In this document: piece after piece, positions 18,045 through 26,030 of the stretch | Layout of the letters: each line of letters opens with the position of its first letter | Numbering within the stretch: the first letter of the stretch is position 1 | Source: Clostridia bacterium | Lineage (GTDB): Bacteria; Bacillota; Clostridia; Oscillospirales; Acutalibacteraceae | Length of the DNA stretch: 64,000 nucleotides | Direction of reading: 5' to 3' | NCBI GenBank assembly: GCA_017406805.1 | Contig: JAFQXU010000032.1 | Coordinates: forward strand, 1-64,000 | Translations under genes and position numbers: made by a program | The notes under the pieces: generated by a model | Seen by the model: only the letters and a program-made list of their open reading frames with translations | Databases searched by the model: none | Told to the model about the DNA's origin: nothing

Positions 18045-18839
18045 CTATTTTTTAAACAAATCTGTTACTATTTTTGGAACTATTTTATATCTTACTTCAT
18101 GCCTATGTTTATTTTCTTCGTCTGTTCTTCCACTATATAAAGATTTTTTTGATACAGTATTATCGGATACACAAAACAACGCCGTTACATTTATACCCAT
18201 AATATCACAACACTTAAACAAATTTGCGGTTTCCATTTCGATAGTTTTAGCACCCAATTCTAATATTTTATCAACATGATAAAACTGTGCAAATATAGCA
18301 TCTATACTAAAATTGGGAACATAATGATAATTTATATTGTTTTGTTTTAATATATTAATTAAATTACTTGTAATTGTTTCTGTCGGATATTCTTCTTTTA
18401 AAAATTCATCTTCTAAACTTTTATTTAAATATCTTGAAGCTCCATCACCACATATAGAATATTTTGGAATAACAATATCACCTATTTTAATATTTTCATC
18501 CAGTGAACCAACTGACCCCAAAAATATTAAATTCTTGCATTTTGTAACTCCCAATGACAATATAAAATCTATTATTGCAGGTGCTCCTATTCCATTTAAT
18601 TCTATATATGAAAAGGATAATTTTTCCCCATATAAATTAAACACTTTTTCGCTTACTTGCTTAATTTCAAATCCTAAATTATCAAATATATCATGACTCC
18701 AACATGGTGCCATTACTGCGTTTTCTAATATTTTTTCATAACCTGCTCTGATAATAATATCTTCACTGGTTGTTCCATATTTTAAATGTGAACACAACAA
18801 ATCATCATATGTTATAGACTTCACCTTGCTTTCAGTCAC
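18045..18839 (-). CDS. Nucleoside phosphorylase superfamily protein
   Basis: Purine/uridine phosphorylase fold: phosphorolysis of a nucleoside to base and ribose-1-phosphate. The phosphate/ribose loop FLGSVGSLDENIKIGDIVIP lies near residues 105-124, and the nucleoside-binding MET motif is in TIEMETANLF near 200. The start is GTG 18839 with GGAAGTGA upstream. It has its own extended -10 promoter and sits inside the conserved rplS-lepB-rbgA stretch. Its DNA looks somewhat more AT-rich than the flanking genes, so insertion by transfer is possible. Which base it uses cannot be decided here. Confidence 0.85.
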   Translation of the reverse strand: MTESKVKSITYDDLLCSHLKYGTTSEDIIIRAGYEKILENAVMAPCWSHDIFDNLGFEIKQVSEKVFNLYGEKLSFSYIELNGIGAPAIIDFILSLGVTKCKNLIFLGSVGSLDENIKIGDIVIPKYSICGDGASRYLNKSLEDEFLKEEYPTETITSNLINILKQNNINYHYVPNFSIDAIFAQFYHVDKILELGAKTIEMETANLFKCCDIMGINVTALFCVSDNTVSKKSLYSGRTDEENKHRHEVRYKIVPKIVTDLFKK

Positions 18840-18864
18840 TTATATCACTTCCCAAATCTATTTA

Positions 18865-18873
18865 ATTATACCA
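18865..18873 (-). promoter_or_regulatory. Extended -10 promoter for the nucleoside phosphorylase
   Basis: Read on the minus strand, TGG-TATAAT spans 18873-18865, an extended -10 box, about 25 bases before the GTG start. No good -35 is seen. A 7-bp inverted repeat (18876-18882 with 18893-18899) overlaps the spacer region and could be an operator. Confidence 0.5.
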
Positions 18874-18936
18874 CAAAAGTAGGACTTTGCTTCTACTTTC
18901 CTTAGCTGGATTATTTGTATTTTCTCCTTGTTATAT

Positions 18937-18964
18937 TATAAAAGAGTAGATTTTTTATCTACTC
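18937..18964 (-). terminator. Terminator after the signal peptidase pair
   Basis: gagtagat (18944-18951) pairs with atctactc (18957-18964) around a 5-base loop. On the minus strand the stem is followed by TTTTAT. It closes the lepB transcript. Confidence 0.85.
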
Positions 18965-18974
18965 CATTAATTTT

Positions 18975-19577
18975 TTATTTTAAAACACCTATGGCATTTA
19001 ACGGGAACACCCTAAAGCTTGCTTTCCCCACTATATGCTCTCTGGGGATTAAACCCACCTCGGTAAAGCGGCTGTCAGCGGAATTGTTTCTGTTATCACC
19101 CATAACAAAATAATATCCCTTGGGAATTACTCTTGGAATATCTGCATTTCCTTGGCGCCACATAGGTTCTTTTATGTATGTTTCGTTAAGCACTTTCCCG
19201 TCAACCGTAACGGTTCCTGCTGAATAGTCTATTTCTAAACTCTGGCCTTCTGTTGCTATTACACGTTTAATAATAGGTTTATCCACAAATCTTCCCTGAG
19301 ATATCACTACTATATCGCCATTTTTTGGGGTATAATCCCAACGCATCACTATTAATCTGTCTTGATTATGAAGAGTTTCACGCATGGAATCTCCATCTAC
19401 CGTTACAACCCTAAACGCAAAAGTCATAAGCATTACAACTATAATTATTGCTTGCACAAACGTTTCCAGCCATTCAAAACAAAAGCTAGAAAATTTACTT
19501 GCAGGATTTTTAAAGCTAACTCCGTCCTCTTTATTTTCTTTTTTTAAACTCTCATTCATTCCATACATTATTATCAT
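18975..19577 (-). CDS. lepB: Type I signal peptidase (copy 1)
   Basis: Membrane serine protease that removes signal peptides from secreted proteins. The 200-residue product has one N-terminal transmembrane segment (about residues 40-57), the catalytic Ser in VDGDSMRETL (about 64), the catalytic Lys in IIKRVIATEGQ (about 104) and the conserved GDNRNNSADSR. An in-frame ATG at 19568 has better spacing from AGAGGT and may be the true start. It lies 14 bases after a second lepB paralogue, with which it shares the GDxMxxTLxxxD pattern and an almost identical PKNGDxVxIS stretch. Confidence 0.95.
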   Translation of the reverse strand: MIIMYGMNESLKKENKEDGVSFKNPASKFSSFCFEWLETFVQAIIIVVMLMTFAFRVVTVDGDSMRETLHNQDRLIVMRWDYTPKNGDIVVISQGRFVDKPIIKRVIATEGQSLEIDYSAGTVTVDGKVLNETYIKEPMWRQGNADIPRVIPKGYYFVMGDNRNNSADSRFTEVGLIPREHIVGKASFRVFPLNAIGVLK

Positions 19578-19591
19578 ACCTCTTTAAAATA

Positions 19592-20170
19592 TTAATTAAT
19601 AAACCCAATTCTGTTTAATGGATAATACACTAAAAATGCTTTCCCGATAATATCATTATACTTTATTAATCCAACTTCTTCAACCCTGCTATCTGTAGAG
19701 TGATTTCTATTGTCACCCATAACAAAACAATAGCCCTGCGGCACAGTCCGAGAGATTTCCTTGGCAGAATCATAATCCATCGGCTCTTTTAAGTATGATT
19801 TTTCATTAATTTTTTTGCCGTTTACCTCCACAGCCCCACGTTTTGGGTCTATTTTGATCTTCTGGCCCTCGGTTGCTATTACTCTTTTTATCAAGTGTTT
19901 ATCAAATTTTTTCCCTTTGGATATTGCAACAACATCTCCATTTTTTGGGGTATAATACATTTTTCTTATGATTATTTTGTCGTCATTTTGCAGCGTGTTC
20001 ATCATTGAAGAGCCCACAACAGTCATGTGGGTAAAAACGCATGTCATTAGAATTGAAACCAGCACAATACAATAAAAAGCAGATTCCAAAAAATCAAAAC
20101 AAACCACCGAAAATCTGCTTGGCAAGTTATCAAGTTTTCTAAAATGTTTGCCCTTTTCCAATCCAAACAT
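19592..20170 (-). CDS. lepB: Type I signal peptidase (copy 2)
   Basis: Second type I signal peptidase, 192 residues, directly upstream of copy 1. One transmembrane segment (about residues 30-48) is followed by the catalytic Ser in VVGSSMMNTLQNDD, the Lys in LIKRVIATEGQ and GDNRNHSTDSR. The pair probably arose by tandem duplication. The two differ in the residues around the catalytic Ser and in the substrate-facing strands, so different substrate preferences are possible. AAGGGG precedes the ATG. Confidence 0.95.
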   Translation of the reverse strand: MFGLEKGKHFRKLDNLPSRFSVVCFDFLESAFYCIVLVSILMTCVFTHMTVVGSSMMNTLQNDDKIIIRKMYYTPKNGDVVAISKGKKFDKHLIKRVIATEGQKIKIDPKRGAVEVNGKKINEKSYLKEPMDYDSAKEISRTVPQGYCFVMGDNRNHSTDSRVEEVGLIKYNDIIGKAFLVYYPLNRIGFIN

Positions 20171-20205
20171 TTTTCATTTACCCCTTAAAATATTTTTACG
20201 TATGA

Positions 20206-20231
20206 AATAAAAAGAGGGAAGAAAACCCTCT
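20206..20231 (-). terminator. Terminator after rplS
   Basis: agaggg (20213-20218) pairs with ccctct (20226-20231) around a 7-base loop and is followed on the minus strand by a T-rich tract. It lies directly after the rplS stop. Confidence 0.85.
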
Positions 20232-20237
20232 CTTTAC

Positions 20238-20582
20238 TTAAACTATTTTTTCTTTGACTTTTGCAGCTTTACCCACACGATTTCTCAGATAATAAAGCTT
20301 GCTTCTGCGTACACGACCTTTTCTTACCACTTTAACATCGCTAACGCTTGGGGAATGAACCGGAAAAATTCTTTCCACACCAAATCCGTAAGAAACTTTT
20401 CTGACTGTAAAAGTTTCGGAAATTCCGCTACCTTTTTTGCTTATCACAGTTCCTTCAAAAACTTGGATTCTTTCTCTGTCGCCTTCTTTGATTTTTACGT
20501 CTACTTTTACGGTATCGCCAACGTTAAAATCAGGCAACGTTTTCTTTAATGAAGATTCTGAAATTTTGCTAAGTAAATTCAT
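20238..20582 (-). CDS. rplS: 50S ribosomal protein L19
   Basis: Ribosomal protein at the 30S-50S interface. The 114-residue product has the family signature [29 protein letters not shown] region (shown here from about residues 38 to 60) followed by [15 protein letters not shown] and a basic C-terminus with KLYYLR. GGAGG lies before the ATG. It is a single-gene unit with its own promoter and terminator. Confidence 0.99.
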   Translation of the reverse strand: MNLLSKISESSLKKTLPDFNVGDTVKVDVKIKEGDRERIQVFEGTVISKKGSGISETFTVRKVSYGFGVERIFPVHSPSVSDVKVVRKGRVRRSKLYYLRNRVGKAAKVKEKIV

Positions 20583-20685
20583 GTTTTTTCCTCCAAAACT
20601 ATCTACACATTCATGCTAATCTCCAAAGCAGAGGAATGCTGATTTTCTTATTCTAAAAAATATCAAAAATTTAGAATACTATGTA

Positions 20686-20714
20686 ATTTTATCATATAAT
20701 GCGTTTTTTTGCAA
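20686..20714 (-). promoter_or_regulatory. Promoter for rplS with a structured leader
   Basis: On the minus strand, TTGCAA (20714-20709) and TAAAAT (20691-20686) are 17 bases apart. The transcript would have a leader of about 95 bases containing an 8-bp inverted repeat (20650-20657 with 20670-20677). Autogenous leaders are known for L19 in other Firmicutes; whether this is one is inference. Confidence 0.7.
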
Positions 20715-20716
20715 GA

Positions 20717-21580
20717 CTATAATTCAATATTTTTAAGATAATTTTTGAAATCTTCTTTTATTTCGGGGTGTTCCAGCGCAAATTCCACAGCAGCCTGCAT
20801 TGCACCAAGCTTATTACCCATATCGTATCTTTTCCCTTCAAAATCAACCATTATTACACCGCTTTTGTGAGCAATCACCTTTAAAGCATCGGTAAGCTGA
20901 ATTTCTCCGCCAGCGCCAGGCAAAGTTTTTTCTAAAATATCAAATATTTCCGGCAAAAGTATATATCTGCCAAGAATGGAATACAAAGAAAGAACTTGGC
21001 TTGGCTGGGGTTTTTCCACCATGTCTGTACACATAAAAAGGTTATCTTTAATATTTTCAACTTTTAATGAACCATATTTATGAATTTCTTCTTTCGGCAT
21101 TTCTTTTGCAGCCACAACGCATTTACCAAATTCTTCATACGCACTTATCAACTGAGCGCAAACAGGAGTTTTACTTTTTATTATATCATCCCCGGAAAGC
21201 ACGGCAAAAGGCTCACTTCCCACAAAACTTTTGGCGCAGCTTATGGCATGCCCCAAACCTTTAGTTTCTTTTTGGCGAACAAAATAAATATTTGCCATTT
21301 TACTTATGGACGAAACTTCTTCCAAGATTTTTTCTTTTCCGGTTTTAAGGAGCAGTCTTTCAAGCTCCGGGCTTACATCAAAGTAATTTTCGATTGCTTC
21401 TTTACCCCTGTTTGTTATTATTAAAATATCTGTAATACCGGATTTAACAGCCTCTTCCACTATATAGTGAATAGCCGGTTTATCCACCACGGGAAACATT
21501 TCTTTTGGAATAGATTTTGTTGAAGGCAAAATTCTTGTGCCAAAGCCTGCTGCAGGAATAACCGCTTTTGTGATTTTCAC
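20717..21580 (-). CDS. galU: UTP-glucose-1-phosphate uridylyltransferase
   Basis: Makes UDP-glucose for glycolipids, teichoic acid decoration and exopolysaccharide. The 287-residue product has the nucleotidyltransferase signature PAAGFGTRILPSTKSIPKEM near the start, DKPAIHYIVEEAV, SGDDII near residue 130, EKPQ near 171 and the GGEIQLTDAL motif near 225. The start is GTG 21580 with a GGGG ribosome binding site. It is divergent from folD. Confidence 0.97.
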   Translation of the reverse strand: MKITKAVIPAAGFGTRILPSTKSIPKEMFPVVDKPAIHYIVEEAVKSGITDILIITNRGKEAIENYFDVSPELERLLLKTGKEKILEEVSSISKMANIYFVRQKETKGLGHAISCAKSFVGSEPFAVLSGDDIIKSKTPVCAQLISAYEEFGKCVVAAKEMPKEEIHKYGSLKVENIKDNLFMCTDMVEKPQPSQVLSLYSILGRYILLPEIFDILEKTLPGAGGEIQLTDALKVIAHKSGVIMVDFEGKRYDMGNKLGAMQAAVEFALEHPEIKEDFKNYLKNIEL

Positions 21581-21600
21581 TTTTATTTTCCCCCATTTTA

Positions 21601-21609
21601 TGGTATAAT
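21601..21609 (+). promoter_or_regulatory. Extended -10 promoter for folD-ppa-prfB
   Basis: TGG-TATAAT at 21601-21609 is an extended -10 element about 65 bases before folD. The -35 region is poor. Confidence 0.55.
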
Positions 21610-21628
21610 TTATTTATCATTAATTCAT

Positions 21629-21658
21629 ATTTTAATAGTTAATATATATTAAAGTCAA
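21629..21658 (-). promoter_or_regulatory. Promoter for galU
   Basis: On the minus strand, TTGACT (21658-21653) and TAAAAT (21634-21629) are separated by 18 bases. It overlaps the folD promoter and leader region, so the divergent genes may be co-regulated. Confidence 0.65.
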
Positions 21659-21676
21659 GGAAGGTATCATTAAAAA

Positions 21677-22543
21677 ATGATAATAGACGGAAAAACTATT
21701 GCCGAAAAAATCAAAAATGACTTAAAAACAGAGATTTTAGAGCTTAAATCAAAAGGAATAATTCCAACACTTGCCGTAGTACTTGTGGGAGAAAATTCGG
21801 CGTCTAAAATTTACGTAAGAAACAAAAAAAAAGCCTGCGAAGAAATAGGAATTTATTCCGAAGAGTTCAATCTGCCTGAAAACACCTCTGAAGACGAACT
21901 TATAGATTTAATAGAAAAATTAAATTCCAACTCCGATATAAACGGAATTTTAGTTCAGCTTCCTCTTCCACTTCATATAAGTGAAAAAAAAATAGCTGAA
22001 GCAGTAAACCCCATTAAAGACGTTGACGTTTTTAATCCTGTAAACACCGGAAAACTCCTTTCAGGTAATGCGGATTTAATTCCATGCACTCCAAAAGGAA
22101 TTGCAGAACTTTTTGATTATGAAAAAATATCATTAAAAGGAAAACACTGCGTAATAATCGGAAGAAGCAATATTGTAGGGAAACCTCTTGCGATGCTTAT
22201 GCTGCAAAAAGATGCAACGGTAACGATTTGCCACAGCAAAACAAAAAACTTGGAAAAAATCTGCCAAAACGCAGACATAATTATTGCAGCAATCGGAAAG
22301 CCAAAATTTATTACAAAAAATATGGTTAAAAATGGCTGCGTTATAATAGACGTGGGAATAAACCGAAACAAAGACGGAACAATTTGCGGAGATGCTGATT
22401 TTGAAGAAGTGAAAAATATAGCTTCATATATAACTCCCGTGCCGGGCGGAGTTGGACCCATGACGATTGCAATGCTGCTTGAAAATACAATTATTACAAC
22501 AAAAATGCAAAATAATATAGATATTAAAAAAGGAGAAATTTAA
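21677..22543 (+). CDS. folD: Methylenetetrahydrofolate dehydrogenase/cyclohydrolase
   Basis: Bifunctional enzyme interconverting methylene-, methenyl- and 10-formyl-THF. The 288-residue product has the catalytic Lys/Tyr region YVRNKKKACEEIGI, the signature GILVQLPLPLHI near residues 92-103, the NAD(P)-binding CVIIGRSNIVGKPLAMLM near 157-174 and TPVPGGVGPMTIAMLL near 255-270. AAGGAAGG precedes the ATG. The gene starts a three-gene plus-strand unit. Confidence 0.98.
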   Translation: MIIDGKTIAEKIKNDLKTEILELKSKGIIPTLAVVLVGENSASKIYVRNKKKACEEIGIYSEEFNLPENTSEDELIDLIEKLNSNSDINGILVQLPLPLHISEKKIAEAVNPIKDVDVFNPVNTGKLLSGNADLIPCTPKGIAELFDYEKISLKGKHCVIIGRSNIVGKPLAMLMLQKDATVTICHSKTKNLEKICQNADIIIAAIGKPKFITKNMVKNGCVIIDVGINRNKDGTICGDADFEEVKNIASYITPVPGGVGPMTIAMLLENTIITTKMQNNIDIKKGEI

Positions 22544-22546
22544 AAA

Positions 22547-23077
22547 ATGAATATTTGGCACGATATAAATCAAGAAAGAATCAAACCGGAAAACTTTACC
22601 GCTGTAATTGAAATTACCAAAGGAAGCAAAGTAAAATATGAGCTGGATAAAGAAACAGGGCTATTAAAAATGGATAGGATACTCTACACTTCTACCCACT
22701 ACCCCGCAAACTACGGATTAATTCCAAAAACATATGCAGACGACGGCGACCCGCTGGACGTTTTGGTGCTTTGCTCGCAACACATTTATCCAATGACTCT
22801 GGTAGAATGCTATCCAATTGGGTATATATCAATGATTGACTCGGGAAGTAAAGACGAAAAAATCATAGCAATCCCAAACGACGACCCAACGTATAATCAA
22901 TATGATGATATTTCGGACCTTCCGCCGCATATATTTGAAGAAATGAAGCATTTCTTTAGCGTTTATAAGACACTTGAAAAAAAAGAAACTGTGGTTAACG
23001 ATATTCACGGCAAAAACGAAGCAATTAAAATTATTGCTCAAACAATTGAAGCTTACAAAAAGAAATTTGGAACTTAA
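22547..23077 (+). CDS. ppa: Inorganic pyrophosphatase
   Basis: Family I soluble pyrophosphatase, hydrolysing PPi made by biosynthetic reactions. The 176-residue product has GSKVKYELDKETGLLKMDR near residues 24-42, the metal-binding signature DDGDPLDVLV near 66-75 and further acidic ligands in IPNDDPTYNQYDDISDLP. It starts 3 bases after the folD stop with AAAGGAG overlapping the end of folD. Confidence 0.97.
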   Translation: MNIWHDINQERIKPENFTAVIEITKGSKVKYELDKETGLLKMDRILYTSTHYPANYGLIPKTYADDGDPLDVLVLCSQHIYPMTLVECYPIGYISMIDSGSKDEKIIAIPNDDPTYNQYDDISDLPPHIFEEMKHFFSVYKTLEKKETVVNDIHGKNEAIKIIAQTIEAYKKKFGT

Positions 23078-23097
23078 TTTTTTGGAGGAAACAGCAA

Positions 23098-24198
23098 ATG
23101 CAGCTTGAAGAAATTTTAAGTGAAATAAACAAACTCGGTCCACGTTTAAAATCGCTTTACGAATCATTAAAAATAAGCGATTCAGAAGAAAAACTGCAAA
23201 AATTGGAAGGGAAAACATCCAATGCAAATTTTTGGAACGACGCCGAAAATTCACAAAAAATAATCTCGGAAATCAGCACTTTAAAATCCAAAATCAAAGA
23301 ATACAAAAAATTAAAAAACGAATACGATGATATTTCCACATTGGCACAAATGTCTATTCAAGAAAATGATGATTCGGCGCTTGGAGAAATAGAAAGCGGT
23401 TTTAAAGAGTTTTCCAAAAATTTAGAAACAATGACTTTAACAACACTTTTAACTGGAGAATACGACTCGCAAAACGCAATACTTACCTTTCATGCTGGAG
23501 CTGGCGGAACAGAAGCACAAGACTGGGTGGAAATGCTTTGCAGAATGTACACCAGATGGGCTGAAAAGCACGGATACAAAGTAAAAATGCTGGACTTTTT
23601 AGACGGCGAAGAAGCAGGGCTGAAAAGCGCCTCTTTATTAATAGAAGGAGAAAACACCTACGGCTTTTTAAAAGGTGAAAACGGAGTCCACAGATTAGTC
23701 AGAATTTCGCCGTTTGATTCTTCGGGAAGAAGGCACACCTCTTTTGCTTCAATAGAAGTTATCCCTGAAATTAACGATAATATAGAAGTTGAAATCTCTC
23801 CGGAAGACATAAAAATGGACGTATTTAGAGCAAGCGGCGCAGGCGGTCAACACGTTAACAAAACATCTTCAGCCGTAAGGTTAACGCATATTCCCACAGG
23901 AATAGTAGTTGCATGCCAAAACGAAAGAAGCCAGTTTCAAAACAGGGATACTGCCATGAAAATTTTAAAATCCAAGCTGATTGAAATAAAAGAACGCGAG
24001 CATCTGGAAAAAATTGAAGACATAAAAGGAGTTCAAAAGGAAATTGCGTGGGGATCTCAAATTCGTTCGTATGTATTTATGCCATATACACTTGTAAAAG
24101 ACCACAGGACCTCATTTGAAGCAGGGAACGTGGAAGCCGTTATGGATGGCGACTTAGACGGATTTATAGAAGCGTATTTAAAGCAAAATATTTCATAA
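23098..24198 (+). CDS. prfB: Peptide chain release factor 2, no frameshift
   Basis: Recognises UAA and UGA and triggers peptide release. The 366-residue product has a helical N-terminal domain, an SPF-like codon-recognition stretch near RISPFDSSGRRHTSFAS, and the peptidyl-hydrolysis GGQ in SGAGGQHVNKTSSAVR near residue 250. Many bacterial prfB genes need a +1 programmed frameshift at an early UGA. Here the frame is uninterrupted from ATG 23098, so that autoregulation is absent. TTGGAGG precedes the start. Confidence 0.97.
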   Translation: MQLEEILSEINKLGPRLKSLYESLKISDSEEKLQKLEGKTSNANFWNDAENSQKIISEISTLKSKIKEYKKLKNEYDDISTLAQMSIQENDDSALGEIESGFKEFSKNLETMTLTTLLTGEYDSQNAILTFHAGAGGTEAQDWVEMLCRMYTRWAEKHGYKVKMLDFLDGEEAGLKSASLLIEGENTYGFLKGENGVHRLVRISPFDSSGRRHTSFASIEVIPEINDNIEVEISPEDIKMDVFRASGAGGQHVNKTSSAVRLTHIPTGIVVACQNERSQFQNRDTAMKILKSKLIEIKEREHLEKIEDIKGVQKEIAWGSQIRSYVFMPYTLVKDHRTSFEAGNVEAVMDGDLDGFIEAYLKQNIS

Positions 24199-24204
24199 AA
24201 ATAA

Positions 24205-24240
24205 AAAAGCCCTGAACTTAATTTTCGTTCAGAGCTTTTA
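24205..24240. terminator. Bidirectional terminator between prfB and the surface locus
   Basis: aagccctgaac pairs with gttcagagctt (with one mismatch) around a 9-base loop at 24207-24237. T-runs follow in both directions, so it ends prfB and the convergent operon. Confidence 0.85.
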
Positions 24241-24264
24241 TTTATAATGCATATTTTCTTAGAC

Positions 24265-24567
24265 TTAATCCGGATCAAAAGGAACTAAATTTTCATCCGG
24301 GAACAATTCAACATTTGCGGATTCTGCATCTTCCGAAATATCATCATCTGAATCATGCTTTATAATTTCGATGCTTCCATTTTCAAGACCATATGCATGC
24401 CCGTGCGCTTTTTTACCGCCTACATTAAGGTGTATATCCATATCTCGAGATAAATCGTCAATTATAGTTGCACTATTAAAATGTCTTCCACCTATTGTAA
24501 GCCCTCCAGCAACTCTTCCTAATTCATCCATATCAAGTTTTTCTACTTTTTTCTTTTTATCGTCCAT
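24265..24567 (-). CDS. Small acidic protein with double-glycine-like leader
   Basis: A 100-residue protein I do not recognise. Its N-terminus, MDDKKKKVEKLDMDELGRVAGG, resembles the leader of peptides exported by peptidase-containing ABC transporters: an L-x-x-x-E-L-x-x-V-x-GG pattern ending at GG (residues 21-22). The remainder includes GRHFNSATIIDDLSRDMDIHLNVGGK and a strongly acidic tail. It has few hydrophobic stretches. It is the last gene of the minus-strand locus, 14 bases after the anchored protein at 24582-25106. No transporter or modification enzyme is in the window, so the leader reading is tentative. Confidence 0.6.
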   Translation of the reverse strand: MDDKKKKVEKLDMDELGRVAGGLTIGGRHFNSATIIDDLSRDMDIHLNVGGKKAHGHAYGLENGSIEIIKHDSDDDISEDAESANVELFPDENLVPFDPD

Positions 24568-24581
24568 TTTAATTCACCTCG

Positions 24582-25106
24582 TTAAGATTTATTAAGAACT
24601 ATTTTTAAATTTGCTGTTCCTTTGCTAAAATAAGTTTCCGGTTCAAACGCTTGAATCTTTAATATTGCACCTTGAATCCCCGATTCCAGATTTTCTTTTA
24701 ATTTAATGCTTTTTAAGTATGTTCCGGGTTTAATTATTCCGCTTTCAGCCAGCACCGTTTCCGATTCATCTTCAGAAACTAAAACACATTTCATAAGTAC
24801 TTTATTAGTTGGCATACTGGTAAGGTACAGATTTATATCGTCGCCATCTATTTCCGGCTCACCGCAAACTTTAAGCCTAAAATCAGGCGAAATGCCAAAA
24901 GGTGCATATCCTCGTTTATTCACATCATCAATTTCCGGCGTACCCTCAACGGCTGTTGTTTCCATTGGCGGAGGGTTATACTTTTTACTATAAATATTAA
25001 AATAGTAATACGCACCTGCCGCACAAGCCAACATACTTAAAATTAAAATTATTATAAAAATATTATTTGATTTCCTTACTGTAATACTTTTTTTAACATT
25101 ATTCAT
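24582..25106 (-). CDS. Membrane-anchored protein with PG-motif outer domain
   Basis: A 174-residue protein with a basic N-terminus, one transmembrane segment (about residues 15-37, IFIIILILSMLACAAGAYYY) and a proline-rich linker, then an outer domain of about 110 residues. That domain has the pattern SMPTNKVLMKCVL ... ESGIIKPGTYLKSIKL ... LESGIQGAILKI. The same order (NPxxN ... SGxIxPG ... L ... LxxG.xxA) occurs in the C-terminal domain of the 26031-27494 protein, so the two are likely paralogous in that region. It probably binds or presents the secreted proteins encoded beside it; this is inference. Confidence 0.7.
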   Translation of the reverse strand: MNNVKKSITVRKSNNIFIIILILSMLACAAGAYYYFNIYSKKYNPPPMETTAVEGTPEIDDVNKRGYAPFGISPDFRLKVCGEPEIDGDDINLYLTSMPTNKVLMKCVLVSEDESETVLAESGIIKPGTYLKSIKLKENLESGIQGAILKIQAFEPETYFSKGTANLKIVLNKS

Positions 25107-25149
25107 AGGAAATTTCCCTTCTTAAAAAACTTTAATTTACAAAATATCT

Positions 25150-26004
25150 TTATAAAGGATTTGCAGATAGCGTTATAATTGCAGTACCAATAGCACTATT
25201 GCTTCCCCCTGTTAAGTTTTTGTAATTATACGTATTATTTTGAGCAATATCGTCAATATTGGCAGCCCTTGCGAAATGATCAGACGGTCTACCGGTAATA
25301 TTAATATAAAGATTTTGGTAGCTCATTTTTCCTGTGCCGCCGCCATTTGGGAATTGAACACCAGGAATCATATAAGCAGAAGTTTCTGCGCTTGAACCCG
25401 AACCAAAAATCGTATCTTTATCTTTGTCTGTATCATTTACAAGACAGTCAGGGTAATACTTTCCGGATTTTGGATTATCAGGATCTCTAACGACATTTTG
25501 ATAATCGCTTGAGTTTATAACACTACCCGCCAAAAGCTGCAGATCTACATCATTACCAACGTTACTCTTATTTTCTGTAGTGGCATATCTGGTGTATAAA
25601 TTTTGATTGGAACGGTTTATCAAAATTATACGGTTATTTAATCCGTCAAAACCATGCCAAAGGCCGACCCTGTTCGCATCTGCTTGTGGATTAATAGTTG
25701 TATTACCACCATATTCGGCATCTGTGTTTGTATAATACGGAGTAAAACTTCCAGAAGTAAAGTTAAACTTACCTTTGTCATGATAAAACACCATATTTGA
25801 CCACAAAAGCTCCACCGCATAAACGGATTCTCCTCCAACTTGAAATCCGGATACGCTGATGTCCGATGAATCTTCTCCATCAATTACTTTTTCTTCGCTG
25901 CCTGCATCTGCAAGACAAGAAAAGTTGCAAAATCCAGCAGAAAATAAAGCGAAAACCAGTAAAGAAATAATTTTATTTCTACATTTTTTAGATAGACTTT
26001 TCAT
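25150..26004 (-). CDS. Secreted protein, paralogue B of the surface locus
   Basis: A 284-residue protein with a cleavable signal peptide (basic start, hydrophobic core about residues 12-30, likely cleavage after CLADA). The mature part is predicted to be beta-rich. It shares an ordered set of motifs with the 27630-28532 product: VELLWSNMVFYHDKGKF, GLWHGFDGLNNRIILINRS, GNDVDLQL and LYINITGRP. Those correspond to VSWGAMKFVFDRGVY, GKWCGFDGDNNHVTVVNKG, GSDVDMQI and YLNITGTP in the other protein. No known domain name comes to mind. The pair looks like major and minor subunits of one surface structure. Confidence 0.75.
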   Translation of the reverse strand: MKSLSKKCRNKIISLLVFALFSAGFCNFSCLADAGSEEKVIDGEDSSDISVSGFQVGGESVYAVELLWSNMVFYHDKGKFNFTSGSFTPYYTNTDAEYGGNTTINPQADANRVGLWHGFDGLNNRIILINRSNQNLYTRYATTENKSNVGNDVDLQLLAGSVINSSDYQNVVRDPDNPKSGKYYPDCLVNDTDKDKDTIFGSGSSAETSAYMIPGVQFPNGGGTGKMSYQNLYINITGRPSDHFARAANIDDIAQNNTYNYKNLTGGSNSAIGTAIITLSANPL

Positions 26005-26030
26005 AATTAGAGCTACCTCCTTTCAATTTG

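Noticed and set aside
18975..20170. The two signal peptidase genes as one broken gene
   Set aside because: Each has its own start, membrane helix, Ser and Lys and full length.
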